A stretch of DNA of 40,978 nt, taken from contig CAIVVT010000331.1 of the NCBI GenBank assembly GCA_903909435.1, positions 1 through 40,978 of the forward strand. Direction: 5' to 3'. Position numbers and translations under genes: made by a program. This document shows positions 1 through 7,967 of this stretch, piece after piece (the stretch's first letter is position 1; every line of letters begins with the position of its first letter). The notes under the pieces were generated by a model that worked only from the letters and a program-made list of their open reading frames with translations, was not told where the DNA came from and did not search any database. Source of the DNA: an uncultured Acidobacteriia bacterium. GTDB lineage: Bacteria; Acidobacteriota; Terriglobia; Bryobacterales; Bryobacteraceae.

Positions 1-318
1 CACCGTCAGGTCGCCGATCAGGTTGAAGGACTGGAAGATGAACCCGATCTCCAGATTGCGGATGCGCGCCCGCTGGGCGAACGAGAGCTTCCCCGCCGGC
101 TCGCCCTTAAACAGGTACTGGCCGGAGGTCGGCGTATCGAGAAAGCCGATGATCGAAAGCAGCGTCGACTTGCCGCAGCCGGATGGCCCTTCGATGGAGA
201 GAAACTCCCCCCGGCTGATCTGCAGGTGGACGCCTTCGAGGGCGTGCGTCTCGACCTCGTCGGCGTAGAACACTTTGCCGAGGTCCTCGAGTTGAATCAA
301 AACGTCGTTGTTGCTCAT
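1..318 (-). CDS. ABC transporter ATP-binding protein (MacB/LolD type), partial
   Basis: This is the N-terminal 106 codons of an ABC ATPase; the rest lies beyond the window edge. It starts at the ATG at 318. The Walker A motif GPSGCGKST is at about residues 43-51, and a Q-loop segment (IFQSFNLIGD) lies near the edge. The spacing and sequence (ALEGV near the start, SIIGFLDTPTSG after Walker A) are typical of the MacB/LolD/FtsE group, which power export or extraction across the cell envelope. The next gene upstream in the operon (369-1622) encodes a MacA-like membrane-fusion protein, so the pair probably forms a tripartite efflux or export system with a permease outside the window. The substrate cannot be told from the sequence. 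Confidence 0.93.
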   Translation of the reverse strand, partial: MSNNDVLIQLEDLGKVFYADEVETHALEGVHLQISRGEFLSIEGPSGCGKSTLLSIIGFLDTPTSGQYLFKGEPAGKLSFAQRARIRNLEIGFIFQSFNLIGDLTV

Positions 319-368
319 AGTTGCTTCCCAGGTTGGTGTTTTACGAATTCAGCCTCTCGAATGGATGC

Positions 369-1622
369 TCACTTGATTCGAATCTGCGCCCGGTCGTGCC
401 AGATCGAGGTGTCGGAGAGCACGATCTGGTCGCCCTCCTTAAGTCCCGAGACGATCTCCACCTCGTTTACCGAGATGCGGCCCAGCTTGACCGGCACGCG
501 GTCCGCGGTGACGCCGTCCGCCTGCAGCCGGAACAAACTGACGGTAGCGTCAGGCTGGGCGTCGGCCAGGCGGCCCGTGTAAAGCACGTTGGTCACGTTT
601 TCCTGCCGCACGACGCCGTCCACGCTGAGGTCGGGGCGGGCCCCGGCGGGCAGCGGCGCATCCAGCGCCACGTCCACCGTCACCGCGCCGTCCTTGACCC
701 CCGGGTCGATGCGGATTACATGGCCCTGGATCAGCCCGTTGCGCGTGTCGATCATCGCTTTCTGGTCGAACAGAATGTCCTTGGCCTGCGTCTCGGCGAT
801 GCGGATCTGCGCCTTAAGCGTTTTGGGGTCCGACACACGAGCGAGCACCGCGCCGGCCGTCACATACGTCCCGATTTCGACGTCCACGCTTTGCAGCACG
901 CCCTGGATCGTCGAACGCACCTGCAACTCGGACAACTGCTGCTTGCGCAGGCGGACCAGTCCCTTCAACTGCTCGATGCGTGCGTCCTGGGCTGCGATCT
1001 GCGCCTTCGCCGTCAGCCGGCTGCTGTCGATGCGCTTGGTCTCCAGCTCCAGCCGGCTGTGCAACTGGTCGGCCGCTACGGTGGATTTCCTGACGCTGAT
1101 GGCGTCGATCAGCCCCTGGTCCGAAAGCTGCTGGTTGGCTTGATTCTGCACCACGGCTTGCTCGTAGTCCGAGCGCACCTGCGCCGTCGCGGACTGCTGC
1201 TGGAACAGCAGGCCGTCGCACTGGGCTTTCAGGTTGGCCAGGTCCGCCTCTGCGCCCTTGAGCTGCGACTCGGCTTCAAATAGATCCTGCGCCAGTTTCG
1301 GATTCGCCAACTCGAACATCACCGTGCCCGGCTGCATCGGCGCGCCCGGCAGGACGTAGCGGTTGACCACGCGGCCTTCCACGTTCGTGGCGACCACCAG
1401 GATCTTGACCGGCACCAGCGTGCCGACGCCGCGGATCTCGCGTTGAAAACTGCCGCGCTTCACCGTGTCGAGCAGCACCGAACCCCGGTCCACGGTGACG
1501 GCGGCGGGTTTCAGCCGCATCAGGCCATACGCCAAACCGGCGCAGACGATCAGAACGACGCTCGAAACCACGATCGTTCGAATGCGCTTGCGGCGGGCAA
1601 TGTCGGGACGTGCAATATCCAT
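369..1622 (-). CDS. HlyD/MacA-family periplasmic membrane-fusion (adaptor) protein
   Basis: This 417-residue adaptor has an N-terminal inner-membrane anchor (about residues 14-36). A first half-lipoyl segment follows (VEGRVVNRYVLPGAPMQPG). Next is a long alpha-helical hairpin rich in Q, A, E and L (about 110-240), then the second lipoyl half (STIQGVLQSVDVEIGTYVTAG) and C-terminal beta-barrel domains. This is the layout of MacA/HlyD proteins that link an inner-membrane ABC transporter to an outer-membrane channel. The reading frame stays open upstream to 1754. I chose the ATG at 1622 because the extra upstream residues look non-native and the anchor then sits near the N-terminus. It lies 50 bases upstream of the ABC ATPase gene in the same orientation and is probably co-transcribed with it. 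Confidence 0.9.
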   Translation of the reverse strand: MDIARPDIARRKRIRTIVVSSVVLIVCAGLAYGLMRLKPAAVTVDRGSVLLDTVKRGSFQREIRGVGTLVPVKILVVATNVEGRVVNRYVLPGAPMQPGTVMFELANPKLAQDLFEAESQLKGAEADLANLKAQCDGLLFQQQSATAQVRSDYEQAVVQNQANQQLSDQGLIDAISVRKSTVAADQLHSRLELETKRIDSSRLTAKAQIAAQDARIEQLKGLVRLRKQQLSELQVRSTIQGVLQSVDVEIGTYVTAGAVLARVSDPKTLKAQIRIAETQAKDILFDQKAMIDTRNGLIQGHVIRIDPGVKDGAVTVDVALDAPLPAGARPDLSVDGVVRQENVTNVLYTGRLADAQPDATVSLFRLQADGVTADRVPVKLGRISVNEVEIVSGLKEGDQIVLSDTSIWHDRAQIRIK

Positions 1623-1746
1623 GATTTCGTTTCTCGCCACATAGAGACGCACGAAGCGTGCCAATCCAGCACAGCCGCTAAGAGGTTGAAACGAAAGAAG
1701 CGGACGGGCGAGTGAAGGTTGCTTGGATTTCCGGAAGCGAGACGGG

Positions 1747-1764
1747 CGTCCCAATACCGGGACG
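1747..1764. terminator. 6-bp GC-rich hairpin after the sensor kinase gene
   Basis: CGTCCC (1747-1752) pairs perfectly with GGGACG (1759-1764) around a 6-base loop. It begins 14 bases past the kinase stop codon, so it could end or weaken read-through into the exporter genes. There is no clear T-run on the minus strand, so it is only terminator-like. Confidence 0.35.
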
Positions 1765-1778
1765 AGCGTGGAGGGCGC

Positions 1779-4700
1779 TCAGCGCCGGTCTCGCAGCACC
1801 TGCGCCACGGTGGCCAGCAGCACGTCGGGCTTGAGCGGCTTGCCGAGCGCGGCATGGGCGCCCAACAGCCGCGCCACTTCCAGGTACTGGCCTCCGAACG
1901 CTCCGGAGATGGCGATGATTCCGAGGCCCGGCACCTCGTTGCGCAGACCGTTGATGGTTTCGATGCCCTCTTGTCCGGGCATGACCAGATCGGTGATCAG
2001 CAGATCCACGCCTCCCGACTGCACGGCCGCGATCGCCTGGGCGCCGTCTGCGGCCTCAATCACGTCGTACCCGCCTGATTCCAGCACCAGCCTCAGGAAT
2101 CGGCGTACACCGGCTTCGTCGTCCGCGATCACGATGCGGGGCCGGTTGGCCGGCACGTCGAGAATCCGGCGAACCTGCAGGGCGAGCTGTTCCGGAGTAA
2201 AGGGCTTCTGGAGCAGCTCCGTCTCCCCTTGCACGATCCCGTGGCGCAGCATCGCATCGCCGGTGTAGCCCGACATGAAAAGCTGTTTCATTTTGGGCCA
2301 GCGCTGCTTGATCCGGTCGGCGAGTTCCCTGCCGCTCATGTTCGGCATCACAACATCCGTCACTACCATGTCGATGTCTTTCCCCTGCGCCGCGCAAAGC
2401 TCCAGCGCCTCCGCGGCATGCTGCGCCTGCAGCACGCGATAGCCGTAAGCGGCGAGGACAGCCGCCGCGTACCGGCGCACCTCCGGGGTGTCCTCCACGA
2501 TCAGCACCGTCTCCGTCCCGGAGAGAGGCGGCACTATTTCCGGCGCGGGCTCCAGCGCTTCGGCGCCTGGCGCACGGGGCAGGTAGATCCAGAAGGTGGT
2601 CCCCTGGCCGGGCGCACTCGTGAACTCGATGCAGCCGGCGTTCTGTTCCACGATCCCCTGAATCACGGACAACCCGAGCCCCGTTCCCTGGCCCACTTGC
2701 TTGGAGGTGAAGAACGATTCAAAAATGTGCTTGCGCGTCTCTTCGTCCATGCCGACGCCGGTGTCGTGCACCTTCAGCACGACGCTGTTGCCGGCGCGGG
2801 CTGCGGTACCGGTCTGCAGGCGCACGTTCTCGACGATGGCGGTCTCGATGTTGATTGTGCCACCGGCCGGCATGGCGTCCCGGGAGTTTACCACCAGGTT
2901 CATGACCACCTGCTCCAACTGGTGTTCGTCGGCACACACCATCGCCGCTTCCGGGTGCAATAGCAGGTTGAGTTCCACGTCCTCTCCCAGCAGGCGCTCG
3001 AGCATCGGCTGCACCTGGACCACGACGCGGTTCAGATTGAGCGTACGCGGCTGGCGGACCTGCATGCGGCTGAAGGCGAGCAGTTGTTCGGTAAGGGCGG
3101 CGGCGCGCACTCCCGCTTTGGAAACCTCTTCAAGGTCCAGGCGCATCTCATCGCCCGGCTTCAGGCGGTCGAGCAGTATTCGGGTGTAGCCGTTGATCAC
3201 GGTCAACATGTTGTTGAAGTCGTGCGCGACGCCGCCGGCCAGACGCCCGATCGACTTCATCTTCTGAGCCTGGAAGAGTTGCTCCCTGAGCTTCTCGCGC
3301 TCCGCCTCAACCCGTTTCCGCCCGGTGATATCCTGAGAAACCGTTTCGAGATAGAGCGGGACGCCGCTCTCATCCCGTACAACGAAAATCACCATCTCCA
3401 CATCGACGACTGTGTCCGTTTTGAAGTTCCTGAAGCGAGCTTCGCCGGTCCAAGAGCCGTGCTTGATCACGGCCGGGTGAACCACATCCCGTGCAAATGC
3501 GTGGTCGCTGTCGGCGCAGAACTCGAAAATACTCTTCTTGCGGGCCTCCTCCAGCGACTCGATCCCAACCACGTCCATGGCGGCCTGGTTCATGTATTCG
3601 ACGCGCCCCTCGAGCGTGGCGGTGGCGATGAAACTGCGGCTCATCGCTACCAGCGACGCCAGCCGGCGCTGCTCTTCCGCGGCCTTCACTTCGGCTGTGA
3701 TCTCCCGCGTTGCTCCGACGGTTCTCACGGCGTGGCGCGCGGCGCCTTCGCCCTCGAAGAAGGTCTGCGCACGAACGCTGACCCAACCGATGGTTCCATC
3801 GCGGAGCAACGCGCGATGCTCAACATCGAAGCGGCCGTCCCCGGCGGGGTCATGGCCACGCAGGGCGGCTGCGTGGACCCGTGGCAGGTCGTCGGGGTGG
3901 ACGAGGCTGAAGTAGATCTGCATCGAGACCGGCTCGTCCGGTCCGAAGTGGATCATCTCGCGTTGTCGCGGCGAGTAAAACAAGGTATCGGTCGCGTGGT
4001 CGTAATCGAAGATGCCGATGCCGGAGACGCGCACAGCCTGCTGCAGCCGCTCCTCGTTCCTCCGCAGTTCGGCTTCGGCCTGTTTCCGGGCGGTGATGTC
4101 TGTCGCTACACCGTACAATCGCTCTGGCTGGCCGGAATTTCCATAGCGGTATTCGCCCCGGCTGTGGGTCCAGCGCTCGATGCCGTCTGGCCAGAGGCCG
4201 CGGAATTCGTGAGCGAAGCTTGTATGCGAGTCGCGCGCATGATCCAGATCGGCGAGCACTCTGGCGCGATCCTCGGGATGAACGCGTCTTACGAAAGCGG
4301 CGACCGTTCCCTCGAAGCCACCCGGAACGAAACCGAGAATCTGCACCAGTCGCCCATCCCAAATGACCTTGCCGGTGGCGACGTCCAGTTCGAAGGTGCC
4401 CATGCCCGCCGCGTCCAGGGCGAGGTTGAGCCGCCGTTCGCTTTCCGCCAGAGCGGCCTCAGCGTGGGACCTGCGCTCTTCCTCAGCCAGGTGTTCCAGG
4501 CCAAACTCGATGTCGGACGTAACGCTTCCCAGCAACTCGACCTGCTCGGGTCCGAAAACGCCGGCATCCAGGGTATATATCGAGAGCAGTCCACGCGGGG
4601 TTCCGGCGATACAGATTGGGAACGCGGCGTAAGAATGCCACCCGTGGGTGCGGATGAACCGCCGCCAGGGTAGCGTGCTAGCGTCGGTCAGGCAGTCGTT

Positions 4701-5021
4701 GCAGATGTAGGGACGGTTCTCGCGGAAAGCGATTCCCGCCGGGCCCAGTCCCTCTGGCCGCTCGTCGGCGAAGACCCGGATGCTGCGCACGTAGTCCAAC
4801 CCATTGCCGAACTCGGCCACGGGCACCAACTCCTGGGTTTCCGGATCGTGCCAGCGCACCGAGACCATGGCGAACCCGCCAACTTCGACGAGCACGCGGG
4901 CCACCTCCGCCAGGAGTTCCTCGCGCGAACGGCTCCGCATCACAGCCCGGCTGACATGGCTGGAGGCGACGTACATCCTGCCGAAGCGGTCTATATCGGC
5001 CTGCAGATTACCCCTGCTCAT
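1779..5021 (-). CDS. Hybrid sensor histidine kinase: GAF, three PAS, HisKA, HATPase, two receiver domains
   Basis: This 1080-residue protein has no clear membrane segment and is probably cytoplasmic. Domains in order: GAF (about 25-180), PAS (195-315), PAS (320-445), PAS (455-575), HisKA with phospho-acceptor His600 in the H-box AHDFNN, and an HATPase domain. The ATPase shows N-box N712, G1 box DTGVGM (753-758) and G2 box GTGLGL (779-784). Two C-terminal receivers follow, with predicted phospho-Asp at D889 and D1011 and conserved Lys at K939 and K1061. It should sense a small ligand or redox signal and pass phosphate from His600 to its own receivers. No DNA-binding output domain or separate regulator gene is seen nearby, so the partner is unknown. 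The start is the ATG at 5021. Confidence 0.95.
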   Translation of the reverse strand: MSRGNLQADIDRFGRMYVASSHVSRAVMRSRSREELLAEVARVLVEVGGFAMVSVRWHDPETQELVPVAEFGNGLDYVRSIRVFADERPEGLGPAGIAFRENRPYICNDCLTDASTLPWRRFIRTHGWHSYAAFPICIAGTPRGLLSIYTLDAGVFGPEQVELLGSVTSDIEFGLEHLAEEERRSHAEAALAESERRLNLALDAAGMGTFELDVATGKVIWDGRLVQILGFVPGGFEGTVAAFVRRVHPEDRARVLADLDHARDSHTSFAHEFRGLWPDGIERWTHSRGEYRYGNSGQPERLYGVATDITARKQAEAELRRNEERLQQAVRVSGIGIFDYDHATDTLFYSPRQREMIHFGPDEPVSMQIYFSLVHPDDLPRVHAAALRGHDPAGDGRFDVEHRALLRDGTIGWVSVRAQTFFEGEGAARHAVRTVGATREITAEVKAAEEQRRLASLVAMSRSFIATATLEGRVEYMNQAAMDVVGIESLEEARKKSIFEFCADSDHAFARDVVHPAVIKHGSWTGEARFRNFKTDTVVDVEMVIFVVRDESGVPLYLETVSQDITGRKRVEAEREKLREQLFQAQKMKSIGRLAGGVAHDFNNMLTVINGYTRILLDRLKPGDEMRLDLEEVSKAGVRAAALTEQLLAFSRMQVRQPRTLNLNRVVVQVQPMLERLLGEDVELNLLLHPEAAMVCADEHQLEQVVMNLVVNSRDAMPAGGTINIETAIVENVRLQTGTAARAGNSVVLKVHDTGVGMDEETRKHIFESFFTSKQVGQGTGLGLSVIQGIVEQNAGCIEFTSAPGQGTTFWIYLPRAPGAEALEPAPEIVPPLSGTETVLIVEDTPEVRRYAAAVLAAYGYRVLQAQHAAEALELCAAQGKDIDMVVTDVVMPNMSGRELADRIKQRWPKMKQLFMSGYTGDAMLRHGIVQGETELLQKPFTPEQLALQVRRILDVPANRPRIVIADDEAGVRRFLRLVLESGGYDVIEAADGAQAIAAVQSGGVDLLITDLVMPGQEGIETINGLRNEVPGLGIIAISGAFGGQYLEVARLLGAHAALGKPLKPDVLLATVAQVLRDRR

Positions 5022-5094
5022 GCAAGCAGTATACGCGGGTGTTGTTATCCGAAATAGTTTTTAGTTTGAGCCGAAGCCGCTAGATGACTGATTC

Positions 5095-5110
5095 GTTACA
5101 TTAATGTGAC
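5095..5110. promoter_or_regulatory. 16-bp near-perfect palindrome upstream of the sensor kinase
   Basis: The site GTTACATTAATGTGAC has a perfect 10-bp core (ACATTAATGT, 5098-5107) and one mismatched pair outside it. It lies about 75 bases upstream of the kinase start in the 135-base gap before the glycosidase gene. A dimeric regulator could bind here; this rests on symmetry and position only. Confidence 0.3.
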
Positions 5111-5156
5111 TCAAGCCTGGATTGGGCCAGTCAGCGCGCGGGACCGGCCTGCGGGC

Positions 5157-7211
5157 TTACTTTGGATCAATCAGCAGGACGGCGGACCCGCCAGCCTGCA
5201 GCGTCGCGGGTGTTCCTCGCGCGCCCGTGAGCAGGTCGGTGACGGCGGCGCCGGGCGGAACCTGCAGAGTCAGGCTGGCGTCCGCGCCCCAGTTGTTGAG
5301 CACGGCCACCAGGCGGCGGCCGGCCTGCATCACCCGCAGGCTCACCAACTCCGTGCCCGCACCCAGCTTGACCGGCAGGTCGCCCGCAGCCTCGATCGCG
5401 GGCCCGGCGATCCAATCCGCGACCTGCGCGTTGTCGCGGCGCAGGTAGCCCAGAGTCAGGGCCGTGCCGTAGTAGATGGCCCGCCCCCGGCCGAACGGCT
5501 TTTCGACCCTGCCGCCGGGGTGGCCCGGCACCACGCAGCGCCACAGTTCCCCGCCTTTGTCCCCGGAAGCGGCCAGGGAAAACGGCTCCCAAACCGGCTG
5601 GATATCCTCCACGGTGAAACCGAAGACGTCGGAAAGCGGGCCCGGGGGGAAGCGTCTGGTGACGCCAGCTTCATCCTTCCAGGCGACCAGCCCGTCGGCC
5701 CAGACGGTGCCTCCGGCACGCACGAATTCTCGAATTGCCTGGCACGAGGCGGCCGACAGGGCATAGCAGTATGGCAGGTACAACGCCTTGTACTTCGCCG
5801 CGCTACCCGCCTCCAGTTCGCTGATGTCCAGAAAGTCCACGGGTACGTGCGCGCGGTGCAGGGCCTTGTAGCAGCCCAGCAGCGAGTGAGTCAGCTCGTC
5901 GGCGGGCCGCCGCCAACCGTCCACCGCATAGAGCAGCATGGCGTCGCGCGGATAGAGGATTGCGGTACGCGCAGCCAGGGGCTTAGCGTCCCGGAAGAGT
6001 TCCTTGTTGCGCTCCACGACTTGCGCCACGGACTGCGCCGCGCGGGTGCGCTCCGTGGGCTCGCCGGAAGGTCCCGCGAGTGCCCACTCGCCCGCCTCGT
6101 TGCCTTCCGTGCGAGGGTGCCAGAGCCAGAACACGATGCCGCGCGAGCCGTTCCCGATGCCGTCCCACAGCCAATGCGTGATCTCCGCCGCCGTGGGGTT
6201 CAACGGGCGCGAGCCGGTGAATACGGTGGTACCCGCCTGCAACTCCGTCACCCACCACGGGGCCGGGGCCGAGGCGCTGCGAATCAGGTCGCAGCAGTAC
6301 GCGTAGGCCGTACCAAAGTCCCGTCTCGGGAACATGCCGAAGTGCCAGGCCGCGTGCATGGAGGCGCCCATGAAATGCGCCGCCGGCTTCATCTTCCACA
6401 TGTCCCGCCCGCTGGCGGGCATATTGCCGGTGAGTCCCGGCGGATTGATGTGCGTCAGAGCCCCGGGGTGGTGGCGCAGGACCTCGCCGCGAATCCATAG
6501 CAACTGCGCGGCCAGATGGTCGCAGCGGAAGCGCAGCCAGTCGAGTTGCGAAGGGTAATCCGACCAGCCCACCGAGCGGGCCTCGACCGGGACCGTCACA
6601 TCCGCGAACCGCTCCAGCGGCCGGTACCAGAGCTTGTTCAGCTGCTCCACGGAGCCGTACTTTTGCTCCAGCCAGCGCGCAAAAGCGGCCAGCACATACG
6701 GCGTGTTCTGATTGCCGCTGATCCCTGGCTCGTTCTGCAGCAGCCACACGGCGTGCGCCGGATGCGCCTTATAGCGATTCACGACCTTGTCGATGTAGAT
6801 CAGCGAATGCGGCCGCAAGCCGGGGTTGGCGAGGTCCTGCCACTGGTGATAGAACGGCGCGGTGCGCATCCAGCCGGGAGGATCCTCCGCGCACAGCGTG
6901 TTGGCGATCAGGATGCCATTCTGCGCGGCTGCGTCGTAGACCCAATCGTAGCGCTCGAAGTCCCACGTGCCGTGCACGCGCTCCACCTGGTCCCACAGCG
7001 TGAAGATGCGCGCGATGGTCAAGCCCGTCTCGCGCATACGGCGAAAATGGTCGAACACCGTCTCGCGCGTTTCGGTCGAGTTCAGGAAGAACTCGGCCCC
7101 GATCCGCACCTCGTCCAGCAGTCCCGCCGAGGTCTGCGGTGTCGCGGCTACCAGCGGCAGCGCGGTCAAGCCGCCGATGAACTCGCGTCGTCCAATTCCA
7201 GTCTCCGGCAT
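5157..7211 (-). CDS. Secreted GH42-like beta-galactosidase family protein with Tat signal
   Basis: This 684-residue protein has an N-terminal twin-arginine signal (GRREFIGGLTALPLVAA, about 7-23). A GH42-type TIM barrel follows. The likely acid/base is Glu161 in LLQNEPG, and the likely nucleophile is Glu323 in WWVTELQAG. A class-I-glutamine-amidotransferase-like trimerisation domain (about 405-590, including ILYPRDAMLL and FVRAGGTVWADG) and a C-terminal beta domain complete the usual GH42 layout. GH42 enzymes remove terminal beta-galactose or related sugars; the natural substrate here is unknown. Tat export implies folding before secretion. A GTG three codons upstream (7220) is an alternative start. 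The gene is divergent from the secreted protein at 7968, with a long structured gap between them. Confidence 0.9.
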   Translation of the reverse strand: MPETGIGRREFIGGLTALPLVAATPQTSAGLLDEVRIGAEFFLNSTETRETVFDHFRRMRETGLTIARIFTLWDQVERVHGTWDFERYDWVYDAAAQNGILIANTLCAEDPPGWMRTAPFYHQWQDLANPGLRPHSLIYIDKVVNRYKAHPAHAVWLLQNEPGISGNQNTPYVLAAFARWLEQKYGSVEQLNKLWYRPLERFADVTVPVEARSVGWSDYPSQLDWLRFRCDHLAAQLLWIRGEVLRHHPGALTHINPPGLTGNMPASGRDMWKMKPAAHFMGASMHAAWHFGMFPRRDFGTAYAYCCDLIRSASAPAPWWVTELQAGTTVFTGSRPLNPTAAEITHWLWDGIGNGSRGIVFWLWHPRTEGNEAGEWALAGPSGEPTERTRAAQSVAQVVERNKELFRDAKPLAARTAILYPRDAMLLYAVDGWRRPADELTHSLLGCYKALHRAHVPVDFLDISELEAGSAAKYKALYLPYCYALSAASCQAIREFVRAGGTVWADGLVAWKDEAGVTRRFPPGPLSDVFGFTVEDIQPVWEPFSLAASGDKGGELWRCVVPGHPGGRVEKPFGRGRAIYYGTALTLGYLRRDNAQVADWIAGPAIEAAGDLPVKLGAGTELVSLRVMQAGRRLVAVLNNWGADASLTLQVPPGAAVTDLLTGARGTPATLQAGGSAVLLIDPK

Positions 7212-7543
7212 AGCGCCCACAATCTATCACAGGGGACAGGGACGCACCCGGGACTGCTTGCGCGTCAGATCGGCGCGAAGTCCATGGCACCCACTGACGC
7301 CCTGCGGAGCCGAGCGGCAAACGCCCGGGAGAGGCATAACCGGGCGCCGCCATCCTGCTCTGGGCAATGAATAAATTTTAATCATCGGGAGGATCGCGGC
7401 ACCGAGGCAGCGCAATCGATTCAAACCAAATGATTTACAGGATCAAAAGGTCTGATTATCGTCTAGTTCCGCGCCTCCGGTTTGCGCGCTATACAGATTA
7501 TGTCTTGTCGAATCCTGTTCTAAGTGACACATTAGAATTGCGG

Positions 7544-7569
7544 TAGTACCATGAGCGCACCAGGTACTA
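7544..7569. repeat. Perfect 7-bp inverted repeat (operator or hairpin)
   Basis: TAGTACC at 7544-7550 is mirrored by GGTACTA at 7563-7569, with 12 bases between. It could be an operator or an RNA stem. Confidence 0.35.
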
Positions 7570-7792
7570 TGTAGATGGTGTTTGTGGTGTATGCCTGATG
7601 ATTACTCTTGCATGTGGTTTTTTTCAGCAATCGGAGTGAACCACAAAGGTGCATAGCGGGCGCCAACAGGCGCGGCAAAATGAAGTCCTCGCAGTCACGA
7701 CCGGCGGCGGAGATGGAGAGGAGCCACTTCCGCAGGCAGGGCTTTCAACCGTCCGGCGGGCTGTGTGACAGGCGTCAAAGAGGCAACCGGAG

Positions 7793-7842
7793 CAACCGTG
7801 AATGCGGCTCTCCCCAGAGCTTCCGGCAGGGGAGCAAGGTTG
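7793..7842 (+). ncRNA. Candidate structured leader element with two nested helices
   Basis: CAACC (7793-7797) can pair with GGTTG (7838-7842). Inside it, CTCCCC (7810-7815) pairs with GGGGAG (7829-7834), giving a two-helix fold about 125 bases before the start of the downstream secreted protein. The pairing is visible in the sequence; a regulatory role is inference. Confidence 0.25.
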
Positions 7843-7967
7843 AAATTCATTGGAAGAGGATCCCGGAGCCCGCTGGTTCACCCACTGCGGAGAGCGTGCC
7901 CTGGTTCGTCCGAAAAAAGTATTCTGGCCACCCGGCCCAGTTCGTGTGAGTCGATTCGGAGAGCGTT

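Larger units (their letters stand above)
7212..7967. other. Non-coding, hairpin-rich intergenic region between divergent secreted-protein genes
   Basis: About 750 bases hold no convincing gene. The half next to the plus-strand gene contains several inverted repeats. TAGTACC/GGTACTA (7544-7550/7563-7569) is perfect. TGTGGTT/AACCACA (7613-7619/7639-7645) is perfect. GCGCC/GGCGC (7660-7664/7669-7673) has a 4-base loop. A two-helix element has outer CAACC/GGTTG (7793-7797/7838-7842) and inner CTCCCC/GGGGAG (7810-7815/7829-7834). Together they suggest a long structured 5' leader for the gene at 7968. I could not match it to a known riboswitch by eye. Confidence 0.45.

Noticed and set aside
321..1283. 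320-codon open frame on the plus strand
   Set aside because: Antisense to the membrane-fusion protein gene; the translation is Arg/His/Val-rich with no recognisable domain.
3084..4673. 529-codon open frame on the plus strand
   Set aside because: It lies fully antisense to the hybrid sensor kinase, whose domains and motifs are unmistakable. High GC content keeps antisense frames open.
5028..5033. TATACT -10 box for the sensor kinase gene
   Set aside because: It would place transcription start at the start codon, and no -35 box is present at a normal distance.
5106..6500. 464-codon open frame on the plus strand
   Set aside because: Antisense to the GH42-like gene and compositionally typical of a shadow frame.
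7640..7850. c-di-GMP-type riboswitch in the leader of the secreted protein gene
   Set aside because: Segments such as CAGGGCTTTCAACC are only loosely similar; the diagnostic conserved core of the known class is not present.
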